Positions 1 through 5,244 of a stretch of DNA of 10,460 nt are shown in pieces (the stretch's first letter is position 1; each line of letters begins with the position of its first letter). Origin of the DNA: CAXYVC01 sp964292295 (GTDB lineage Bacteria; Acidobacteriota; Holophagae; Holophagales; Holophagaceae); contig CAXYVC010000098.1 of assembly GCA_964292295.1 (NCBI GenBank), positions 1 through 10,460 of the forward strand, in the 5' to 3' direction. The notes beneath the pieces were generated by a model that saw only the letters and a list, made by a program, of their open reading frames with translations, searched no databases and was not told the origin of the DNA. Both the position numbers and the translations under genes were made by a program.

Positions 1-137
1 TGGCCTTCTCCATGTTCCCCACCTCCCTGGTGGAGCTGATGGACGTGGCCGACGCGGGCCAGATCATGCCCCCGAAGTCCACCTGGTTCGAGCCCAAGCT
101 GCGCAGCGGCCTGCTGGTGCGCACGTACGAGGGCTGA
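1..137 (+). CDS. C-terminal end of a DUF1015 family protein (partial)
   Basis: This is an open frame running in from the left edge (first full codon at 3) and ending in TGA at 135-137, giving 44 residues. The tail includes QIMPPKSTWFEPKLRSGLLV, which matches the characteristic end of DUF1015 proteins (typically MPPKST-x-F-x-PKL-x-SGL). The biochemical function of DUF1015 is unknown to me. From memory, the family is often encoded next to serA and serC in Bacteroides and other lineages. Here the stop lies 30 nt before serA on the same strand with no terminator between, so co-transcription is likely. Family recognition rests on the last 25 residues only; the rest of the gene is outside the window. 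Confidence 0.75.
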   Translation, partial: AFSMFPTSLVELMDVADAGQIMPPKSTWFEPKLRSGLLVRTYEG

Positions 138-167
138 GGCCCTCCCAACCCTTGTAGAGGTGAAGTC

Positions 168-1040
168 ATGAAGATCCTCATCGCGGACGCCTTCGACGCC
201 AAGCTGCCCGAGCGGCTGGCGCCCTTCGGTTCGGTCACGAGCGACATGGCCGAGCTCAAGGATGCGGAGGTCCTGCTCATCCGCTCCAAGACCAAGGTCA
301 CGGAGGAACTGCTCGCCCAGGCCCCCAAGCTCAAGCTCGTCATCCGCGGCGGCGTGGGCATGGACAACGTGGACAAGAAGGCCTGCGCCGCCCGCGGCGT
401 GAAGGCGGTGAACACGCCCAAGGCCAGCAGCGTCTCCGTGGCGGAGATGGCCATGGCCTTCATGGTCTCCATCCCCGCGCGCCTCATCGAGGCGCACATG
501 GGCATGGTGGAGGGCAAGTTCCTGAAGAACGAGCTGAAGCGCACCGAGCTCTTCAAGAAGACCCTGGGCCTCATCGGCGCCGGCGCCATCGCCACCGAGG
601 TGGCCAAGCGCGCCCAGGCCTTCGGCATGGAGGTGATCGCCTTCGATCCCTTCCTGAAGGAGCACCCCATCGCGAAGCTGGTGAGCCTGGACGAACTGGC
701 CGCCAAGGCCGACGTCATCAGCATGCACACGCCGCTTACCGATGAGACGCGGGGCATGGTGAACGCCGGGCTCATCGCCAAGATGAAGGACGGCGTGATC
801 ATCATCAACACGGGCCGCGGCAAGTGCGTGGAGGAGAACGCCCTGGCCGAGGCGCTGAAGAGCGGCAAGGTCCGCGCCTACGGCACGGACGTGTGGCCCT
901 CCGACCCCCCGCCGGCGGAGTACCCCCTGCTGCACGCCCCCAACGTCTTCATGGCCCCCCACCTCGGCGCCTCCTCCAAGGAGAACCTGGGGCGCATCGG
1001 CGACGAGGTCGTCGCCACCCTCACCGACTTCAAGGCCTAG
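168..1040 (+). CDS. serA: D-3-phosphoglycerate dehydrogenase, short ACT-less type
   Basis: This NAD-dependent 2-hydroxyacid dehydrogenase is predicted to oxidise 3-phosphoglycerate to 3-phosphohydroxypyruvate, the first step of serine synthesis, in the cytoplasm. The 290-residue protein has only the substrate- and nucleotide-binding domains and lacks the C-terminal ACT domain that gives serine feedback in E. coli SerA. Visible motifs are RGGVGMDNVD (60-69, substrate loop), a Rossmann loop GAGAIA (137-142, last Gly of GxGxxG is Ala) with acidic Asp160, NTGRG with catalytic Arg217, and PHLGASS with catalytic His265. The catalytic Glu of the family (E. coli Glu269, in DVFPTEP) aligns with Asp246 in DVWPSDP. 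The ATG at 168 follows AGAGGTGA (156-163). The serC start lies 11 nt past the stop, which supports the SerA call over other hydroxyacid dehydrogenases. Confidence 0.9.
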   Translation: MKILIADAFDAKLPERLAPFGSVTSDMAELKDAEVLLIRSKTKVTEELLAQAPKLKLVIRGGVGMDNVDKKACAARGVKAVNTPKASSVSVAEMAMAFMVSIPARLIEAHMGMVEGKFLKNELKRTELFKKTLGLIGAGAIATEVAKRAQAFGMEVIAFDPFLKEHPIAKLVSLDELAAKADVISMHTPLTDETRGMVNAGLIAKMKDGVIIINTGRGKCVEENALAEALKSGKVRAYGTDVWPSDPPPAEYPLLHAPNVFMAPHLGASSKENLGRIGDEVVATLTDFKA

Positions 1041-1043
1041 AGG
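1039..1043 (+). promoter_or_regulatory. Ribosome binding site of serC, overlapping the serA stop
   Basis: AGAGG begins inside the serA TAG stop codon and stands 8 nt before ATG 1052. This fixes the serC start; the same frame is open much further upstream inside serA (from 824) but that extension is only a shadow. The overlap suggests coupled translation of serA and serC. Confidence 0.7.
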
Positions 1044-1051
1044 TACTTCCC

Positions 1052-2152
1052 ATGACCAACCGCACGATCAACTTCTACGCCGGCCCCGCCGGCCTTCCCC
1101 TCCCCGCCCTCGAGCGCGCCAAGGAGGAGCTGCTGGACTTCGCCGGCACCGGCATGTCCGTGATGGAGATCAGCCACCGCTCCAAGGAATACGACGCGGT
1201 GCACGAGGAAGCCATCGCCCTCACCAAGGAGCTGATGGGCCTGCCCGCCAACTACAAGGTGATGCTGCTCCAGGGCGGCGCGCACCTCTCCTTCGGCATG
1301 ATCCCCCTGAACCTGCTGCGGGGCGGCCGCAAGGCCGACTACATCCTCACGGGCAACTGGGCGGAGAAGGCCTACAAGGAGGCCAAGCTGGTGGGCGGCG
1401 ACAACGTCCGCGTGGCCGCCTCGACCAAGGAGGAGAAGTTCGCCCGCCTGCCCAAGGCCAGCGAGCTGAAGATCGGCAAGGACAGCGCCTTCGTGCACTT
1501 CACCTCCAACAACACGGTGGAGGGCACGCAGTGGAAGGAATTCCCCAAGACCGACGGGATTCCCTACGTCTGCGACATGAGCTCCGACATCATGTGGCGT
1601 CCCTTCGACGTCTCCAACTTCGGCCTGATCTACGCCGGCGCCCAGAAGAACCTCGGCCCCAGCGGCGTGACCCTCGTGATCATGCGCGACGACTTCCTGG
1701 AGATGTGCGAGGCCCAGGACCTGCCCAGCTACCTGCGCTTCAAGATCCACGCCGAGAAGAACAGCCTCTACAACACGCCGCCCACCTTCGGGATCTACAT
1801 CCTCCGGAACGTGCTGGCCTACAACAAGAGCATCGGCGGCCTGAAGGCCATCGAGCAGAACAACCTCAAGAAGGCCGAGCTGCTCTACGGCTGCATCGAC
1901 AAGCACGCGGGCTTCTTCAAGCCCTTCGTGACCGAGAAGGCCGACCGCTCCACCATGAACGTGGACTTCTTCCTCCCCACCGAGGAGCTGACCGCCGCCT
2001 TCGTGAGCGAGGCCAAGAAGGCCGGCATGGTGGGCCTGAAGGGCTACCGCGACATCGGCGGCATCCGCGTCTCCACCTACAACGCCGTCACCGTGGACAA
2101 CGTGAAGACCCTCGTGGACTTCATGGAGACCTTCGTGAAGAAGAACGGCTGA
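1052..2152 (+). CDS. serC: Phosphoserine aminotransferase
   Basis: This PLP enzyme converts 3-phosphohydroxypyruvate and glutamate to phosphoserine and 2-oxoglutarate, directly after SerA in the pathway. It also acts in pyridoxal phosphate synthesis in some bacteria, which cannot be judged here. The 366-residue length is usual for SerC (about 360). Motifs seen are NFYAGPAGLP at the N-terminus (7-16), ISHRS (40-44, phosphate/substrate binding), GNW (101-103), and AGAQKNLGPSG with the Schiff-base Lys199. The C-terminal GYRDIGGIRVSTYNAV (331-346) matches the family's KGHR..GG.R.S.YNA, with Tyr332 where His is common. The ATG at 1052 starts right after the AGAGG site and gives the canonical N-terminus. 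It is the last gene of the DUF1015-serA-serC operon, followed by a strong hairpin. Confidence 0.96.
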   Translation: MTNRTINFYAGPAGLPLPALERAKEELLDFAGTGMSVMEISHRSKEYDAVHEEAIALTKELMGLPANYKVMLLQGGAHLSFGMIPLNLLRGGRKADYILTGNWAEKAYKEAKLVGGDNVRVAASTKEEKFARLPKASELKIGKDSAFVHFTSNNTVEGTQWKEFPKTDGIPYVCDMSSDIMWRPFDVSNFGLIYAGAQKNLGPSGVTLVIMRDDFLEMCEAQDLPSYLRFKIHAEKNSLYNTPPTFGIYILRNVLAYNKSIGGLKAIEQNNLKKAELLYGCIDKHAGFFKPFVTEKADRSTMNVDFFLPTEELTAAFVSEAKKAGMVGLKGYRDIGGIRVSTYNAVTVDNVKTLVDFMETFVKKNG

Positions 2153-2169
2153 GCCCGTTCCTTCCGCAT

Positions 2170-2203
2170 GGGAAAAGGGGCGCCGCTTGGCGCCCCTTTT
2201 CCC
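2170..2203 (+). terminator. Hairpin terminator after serC, possibly bidirectional
   Basis: A perfect 15-bp stem (GGGAAAAGGGGCGCC at 2170-2184, GGCGCCCCTTTTCCC at 2189-2203) encloses the loop GCTT. It begins 17 nt after the serC stop. The T-run is inside the stem's 3' arm (TTTT 2197-2200) rather than after it. The convergent gene on the - strand ends at 2225, so the palindrome can serve both. A 22-nt segment of it (2176-2197) is identical to the hairpin at 3876-3897. Confidence 0.85.
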
Positions 2204-2224
2204 TTCATCCACGCTGCCTGGCGT

Positions 2225-2877
2225 TCAGTCGAAAAGCACCACGTGCAGGTCGATGCCGAGGCGGGGCGGCGCCACCGGGGGCGGGGCCGCGGGCAGGCGG
2301 TAGGCGCCCTCCAGGTCTACGCGCCAGGTGGGGTCGGTGATGCGGCGGAGCATCCAGCGGCCGTCCAGGTAGACGTAGACGCGGCTGGGGTCGCCGGGGA
2401 TGAAGGCCACGTAGCGCTTCTCCCGGGGGCGCCACCAGGGCGCCATCCAGGGCGGACAGCTGTGGCGGTGGCGGTGGGCATCCATCCAGCGCCAGTGCCG
2501 CTCGCGCTCCCGCCGGAGTTCCCAGGCACGGCGCTCGCGCTCCATGCGCGCCCGTTCGCGTTCCATGCGCTCTGTTCCATGCGGTGCCGGTCCCGCTCGC
2601 GCGCCATGCGGTCGCGTTCGCGGTCCATGCGCTCCCGGTCGCGGCGTTCCTGCTCCATGCGGCGGTGGTCCCGCTCGCGGTCCATGCGGTCGCGTTCACG
2701 CTCCCGCCAGGCCTTGCGGTCCTCCCGGCGCTCTTCGCGCTGGGCCTTGTGCTCCTCCCGGTGTTCCTTGCGCTCTTCTCGCGCACGGCGGTCGTCCTGG
2801 TGGGAGCGCACCAGGGGCGGGGGATCCAGGGCGGGGCCCGACAGGGGGCTGGCGAGGAGCAGGAGGATGGGCAGCAT
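2225..2877 (-). pseudogene. Exported Arg/Glu-rich charged-helix protein, split by a frameshift
   Basis: I do not recognise a named family. The first frame starts at ATG 2877 after AGAGGTG (2882-2888 on the + strand), with an alternative start at 2910. It begins MLPILLLLASPLSGPALD, a short signal peptide. Residues about 26-102 are almost all R, E, D, K, H, Q and M (DRERMDRERDRMARERD type), like a coiled coil or single alpha-helix. After codon CAG at 2574-2572 the same composition continues in another frame (MERERARMERERR, from 2566) to TGA at 2225. Adding one G between 2572 and 2573 restores MEQERMERER, parallel to the intact MEQER at residues 74-78, and gives a 217-residue protein. The C-terminal 60 residues (RYVAFIPGDPSRVYVYLDGR, then WMLRRITDPTWRVDLEG) look like a small beta domain, and codon use there is typical of the genome. 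It lies 62 nt after glsA. It may be a true pseudogene, a variable allele or a sequencing error in GC-rich repeats. Confidence 0.7.
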
Positions 2878-2939
2878 GGGGCACCTCTGGAGGCAGGACA
2901 GGATCACCATAGCCGCGGCGGAGGCCCCGCCGCCAGGGC

Positions 2940-3851
2940 TCAGAACACGGACCAGCCCGTGCGGGTGGTGAAGCGGTCCAGGGCCTCGACGCCCGCCACG
3001 GAGTTGCCGCAGGCGTCCAGGGCCGGGCCCCAGGCGCAGAGGGTGCCGCGGCCGGGGATGACGGCGAGGAGGCCCCCGCCCACGCCGCTCTTCACGGGAA
3101 GGCCCACGCGGTAGGCCACGTCCCCCGCGGCGTCGTAGGTGCCGCAGGTGAGCATCACCGCGTTGATGCGCTTGGCCTCGCTCCGGCTCAGCAGGCGCGC
3201 GCCCTCCGCCCCGAGTCCGTGGCGTGCCAGGAAGAGGCCCGCGCGGGCGAGGTCTGCGCAGCTGAGGCTGAGGGAGCAGGCGCGGATGTAGTGGTCCAGC
3301 ACGCGGTCCACGGGGTTTTCCAGGTTCCCGTAGCTGGCCATGAAGTGGGCGAGGGCGGCGTTGCGGTGGGCGTGGGCGGCCTCCGAGGCTGCCACCTCCG
3401 CATCCGCGTCCAGGTCCTCCCTCCCGCACTCCCGGCGCAGGAAGGCGCGCAGGGTGCCGAAGGCGTCGCCCTCGAGGCTCAGCAGGCGGTCCACGGCCAC
3501 GAGCGCTCCGGCGTTGATGAAGGGGTTCCGCGGGATGCCCTGCTCGTGTTCGAGCTGCACCAGGGAGTTGAAGGGGTTGCCCGAAGGCTCGCGACCCACC
3601 CGGCGCCACAGGGCCTCGCCGTCCCGCGCCAGCACGAGGGCCAGGGTGAAGGCCTTGGAGATGCTCTGGATGGAGAATGGCTCCCGCCAGTCCCCCGCGC
3701 CGATCGGCTCCCCATCCACCGGGGCGAAGGCGAGGCCGAAGCGTTCCGGCGGCACGGCGGCCAGGGCGGGGATGTAGTCGGCCACGCGGCCCTGGGCCGC
3801 GAAGGGTGCGCATTCGGCGTGCAGGGTGTCGAGGAGCTGCTGCAGGTCCAT
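2940..3851 (-). CDS. glsA: Glutaminase A
   Basis: This is a beta-lactamase-fold glutaminase that hydrolyses L-glutamine to glutamate and ammonia in the cytoplasm. The 303 residues match the usual length (about 300-310). Motifs in order are FSIQSISKAFTL (59-70) with the catalytic Ser63-x-x-Lys66 pair, GNPFNS (91-96), PRNPFINAGA (107-116), SYGNLENPVDR (173-183), LTCGTYDAAGDVA (234-246) with the conserved Tyr239, and LPVKSGVGGG (251-260). There is no signal peptide. The ATG at 3851 gives the expected N-terminus, but no Shine-Dalgarno sequence is visible (CTGCTCCC precedes it). A GC hairpin sits only 23 nt upstream, with cspA beyond it on the same strand. Downstream, at 62 nt, is the exported charged-helix gene. 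The enzyme class is clear; its role (acid resistance or nitrogen supply) is not shown by the sequence. Confidence 0.95.
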   Translation of the reverse strand: MDLQQLLDTLHAECAPFAAQGRVADYIPALAAVPPERFGLAFAPVDGEPIGAGDWREPFSIQSISKAFTLALVLARDGEALWRRVGREPSGNPFNSLVQLEHEQGIPRNPFINAGALVAVDRLLSLEGDAFGTLRAFLRRECGREDLDADAEVAASEAAHAHRNAALAHFMASYGNLENPVDRVLDHYIRACSLSLSCADLARAGLFLARHGLGAEGARLLSRSEAKRINAVMLTCGTYDAAGDVAYRVGLPVKSGVGGGLLAVIPGRGTLCAWGPALDACGNSVAGVEALDRFTTRTGWSVF

Positions 3852-3874
3852 GGGAGCAGTCTAGCGGTACGCGA

Positions 3875-3898
3875 CAGGGGCGCCGCTTGGCGCCCCTG
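3875..3898 (-). terminator. GC hairpin between cspA and glsA (terminator or attenuator)
   Basis: A perfect 10-bp stem CAGGGGCGCC / GGCGCCCCTG encloses a four-base loop (GCTT on the + strand). It starts 33 nt after the cspA stop and ends 23 nt before the glsA start. No T-run follows on the - strand, so intrinsic termination may be weak. A 22-nt part is identical to the serC terminator core at 2176-2197. The most likely role is the end of the cspA mRNA; leaky passage into glsA is possible. Confidence 0.6.
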
Positions 3899-3931
3899 CG
3901 TGGAAGGAAGGGAGCCCGGAGGCCCTGGTTC

Positions 3932-4135
3932 CTACTCCTTGGTGACGTTGGCGGCCTGGGGGCCCTTGGCGCCCTGGACGATCTCGAAGTTCACGCGCTG
4001 GTTCTCCTCCAGCGTGCGGAAGCCGCGGGTCTGGATGGCGCTGTGGTGCACGAAGACGTCGGCGCCGCCGCCGTCGGGGGTGATGAAGCCGAAGCCCTTC
4101 TCGGCGTTGGACCACTTCACGGTTCCCTGGGTCAT
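3932..4135 (-). CDS. cspA: Cold shock protein, CspA family
   Basis: This is a 67-residue single cold-shock domain, the usual length, predicted to bind single-stranded RNA or DNA and act as an RNA chaperone in the cytoplasm. RNP1 is KGFGFI (13-18) and RNP2 is VFVHHSAI (27-34). The start MTQGTVKWSN and the end GPQAANV are typical. The ATG at 4135 is preceded by AGAGGAG (4141-4147 on the + strand) with ideal spacing. The leader has a 9-bp inverted repeat (4156-4192), and a GC hairpin follows the gene. Whether it is cold-induced or constitutive cannot be told from the protein. Paralogues are common, so the exact cspA symbol is a family-level assignment. Confidence 0.95.
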   Translation of the reverse strand: MTQGTVKWSNAEKGFGFITPDGGGADVFVHHSAIQTRGFRTLEENQRVNFEIVQGAKGPQAANVTKE

Positions 4136-4155
4136 GGATACTCCTCTGTTGCTTG

Positions 4156-4192
4156 TGACCTGGATTTGTTGAGCATTGTTCCTTCCAGGTCA
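4156..4192 (-). promoter_or_regulatory. Inverted repeat and candidate promoter upstream of cspA
   Basis: TGACCTGGA (4156-4164) and TCCAGGTCA (4184-4192) form a perfect 9-bp dyad around a 19-nt spacer, just upstream of the cspA ribosome binding site. On the - strand, TTGACC (4193-4188), a 17-nt spacer and AACAAA (4170-4165) could be a weak sigma-70 promoter, which would make the dyad an operator. If transcription starts further upstream, the dyad would instead fold as a hairpin in the 5' leader. The region is visibly AT-richer than its surroundings. The promoter assignment is weak; the dyad itself is certain. Confidence 0.45.
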
Positions 4193-4270
4193 AGGGCAAC
4201 GCGTACGATTCCGCCCACGGTATGGGCTCAGACAGGCTAGCATCCGCCCGCCCCCGGCGCCAAGCCCCAA

Positions 4271-4310
4271 GGGGGGAACCCGCGATGGGGCCGCCTGGGG
4301 GGGACAGGGG
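4271..4310 (+). other. G-tract cluster, possible G-quadruplex, upstream of the RpiR-type gene
   Basis: Four G-runs of 6, 4, 7 and 4 bases (4271-4276, 4287-4290, 4297-4303, 4307-4310) are separated by 10, 6 and 3 nt. The spacing would allow an intramolecular quadruplex on the + strand. It sits directly before the candidate -10 element of the regulator gene. It may simply reflect GC-rich intergenic composition. Confidence 0.35.
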
Positions 4311-4315
4311 ACCGC

Positions 4316-4321
4316 TACACT
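4316..4321 (+). promoter_or_regulatory. Candidate -10 element of a leaderless RpiR-type gene
   Basis: TACACT fits a sigma-70 -10 box and ends 6 nt before ATG 4328, so transcription would start at or next to the start codon. No Shine-Dalgarno sequence precedes the ATG, which agrees with a leaderless message. No convincing -35 box is seen (GCCTGG at 17-nt spacing). Confidence 0.35.
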
Positions 4322-4327
4322 GGATTC

Positions 4328-5176
4328 ATGACCAAGCGCACGGATTCCGGGATTCCGGCACGGCTGCACGCCCTCTCCTCGGCCCTTCCCCCCGGCCAGC
4401 GGAACGTCGCCGACTACGTGCTCGCCCACCTGGACGATGCGGCGTTCCTGGGCGTGGAAGAGCTCGCCGGGGCCACGGGCACCAGCGTGGGCACGGTGGT
4501 GCGCTTCGCGCGCAAGCTCGGCTACGACGGCTTCTCCACCTTCCGCAAGGCCCTGGTGGACCAGGCCCGTTCCCGCGCCGGGGCGGAGAACCGGCTTCTG
4601 GGAGCCCCTTCGGATGCCAGCAGCGCCCTCCACGAGGTGGCGCGCATGGACATCGCCAACATCGAGCGCACCGTGCGGGGCATCGACGAGGGCGTGCTGC
4701 GGGAGGTGATCCGGCGCCTGGCCTCCGCCCGCGCCCGCGTGCTGATCGGCCATGGCGTCTCGCGCATCATGTCCGACCACCTCGCCTACCTGCTCACCCT
4801 CGCGGGCGTGCCCACGGTCTCCAGCAACTCCGCGGAGTTCGCCACCCAGGTGGCCAACCTCGGCCCGAAGGACGTGCTCGTGGCCCTGACCTTCATGCCC
4901 TACTCCCGGGAGACCCGGGACGCGGCGGCCTACGCCCACAAGCGGGGCGTGCCCGTGGTCGCCTTCACGGACCGGCTGGACGCGCCTTTGGCCAAGATCG
5001 CCGACCACACCCTGCTGGTGGCGGGGCAGAACCTGCTCTTCTCCCACAGCCTCTCGGCCTTTTCCGTGGTGGCCCACACCATCGCCACCTCCCTCGCCTC
5101 CCGGGACCGGGTGGAGGCGATCCAGCGCCTGCGCGAGTCCGAGCGCGTGGCCAAGAGCCTCTACACGGAGGCCTGA
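4328..5176 (+). CDS. MurR/RpiR family transcriptional regulator (HTH + SIS)
   Basis: The 282-residue protein has the normal RpiR-family layout: an N-terminal helix-turn-helix domain and a C-terminal sugar-isomerase (SIS) ligand domain. Residues 21-75 hold the DNA-binding part, with VEELAGATGTSVGTVVRFARKL (43-64) as the helix-turn-helix and LGYDGFSTFRKAL (64-76) as the conserved family continuation. The SIS domain spans about 125-255, with VLIGHGVSRIMSDHLAYLL (138-156) at the phosphosugar-binding loop and SSNSAEFATQ (165-174). The family usually senses phosphorylated sugars or amino sugars; no such genes are adjacent, so the ligand is unknown. It is divergent from cspA and lies 68 nt before capA, with an AT-rich possible promoter between. 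The ATG at 4328 gives a normal N-terminus, but no ribosome binding site is visible. Confidence 0.9.
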   Translation: MTKRTDSGIPARLHALSSALPPGQRNVADYVLAHLDDAAFLGVEELAGATGTSVGTVVRFARKLGYDGFSTFRKALVDQARSRAGAENRLLGAPSDASSALHEVARMDIANIERTVRGIDEGVLREVIRRLASARARVLIGHGVSRIMSDHLAYLLTLAGVPTVSSNSAEFATQVANLGPKDVLVALTFMPYSRETRDAAAYAHKRGVPVVAFTDRLDAPLAKIADHTLLVAGQNLLFSHSLSAFSVVAHTIATSLASRDRVEAIQRLRESERVAKSLYTEA

Positions 5177-5193
5177 GGCCCGGAAAAATTAAG

Positions 5194-5221
5194 TTCATTC
5201 GTGTGGCATGCGGTCTAAACT
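5194..5221 (+). promoter_or_regulatory. Candidate promoter of the CapA-family gene
   Basis: TTCATT (5194-5199), a 16-nt spacer and TAAACT (5216-5221) lie in a strikingly AT-rich patch (5182-5230) in otherwise very GC-rich DNA. It falls between the regulator stop and the capA ribosome binding site (GGAGG 5236-5240). The -35 match is poor. Confidence 0.4.
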
Positions 5222-5244
5222 TTTCCGTATCCCACGGAGGAACC

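Noticed and set aside
1037..2212. Long - strand frame opposite serC
   Set aside because: It is the antisense shadow of a strongly conserved gene in GC-rich DNA; the translation is low-complexity (Val, His, Gly, Leu) with no recognisable motif.
2572..2573. Programmed ribosomal frameshift in the charged-helix gene
   Set aside because: No slippery heptamer or following structure is evident at the site; a simple missing base explains it better.
2560..2760. Tandem DNA repeat or CRISPR-like array
   Set aside because: The repetition comes from Arg/Glu/Asp/Met codons of one protein; units vary in length (5 to 10 residues between Met) and there are no spacers.
2168..2971. + strand frame encoding an Arg/Ser-rich (SR-like) protein
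   Set aside because: It is the reverse reading of the Arg/Glu-rich repeat of the - strand gene and begins inside the serC terminator; it has no ribosome binding site or fold.
2317..3813. 498-codon - strand frame spanning glsA and the charged-helix gene
   Set aside because: Only its last part (from ATG 2877) is real coding sequence; the part over glsA is in the wrong frame relative to the clear glutaminase.
4222..5244. Upstream extension of the capA frame across the regulator gene
   Set aside because: The regulator frame carries the conserved HTH and SIS motifs, and capA has its own signal peptide and ribosome binding site at 5236-5247.
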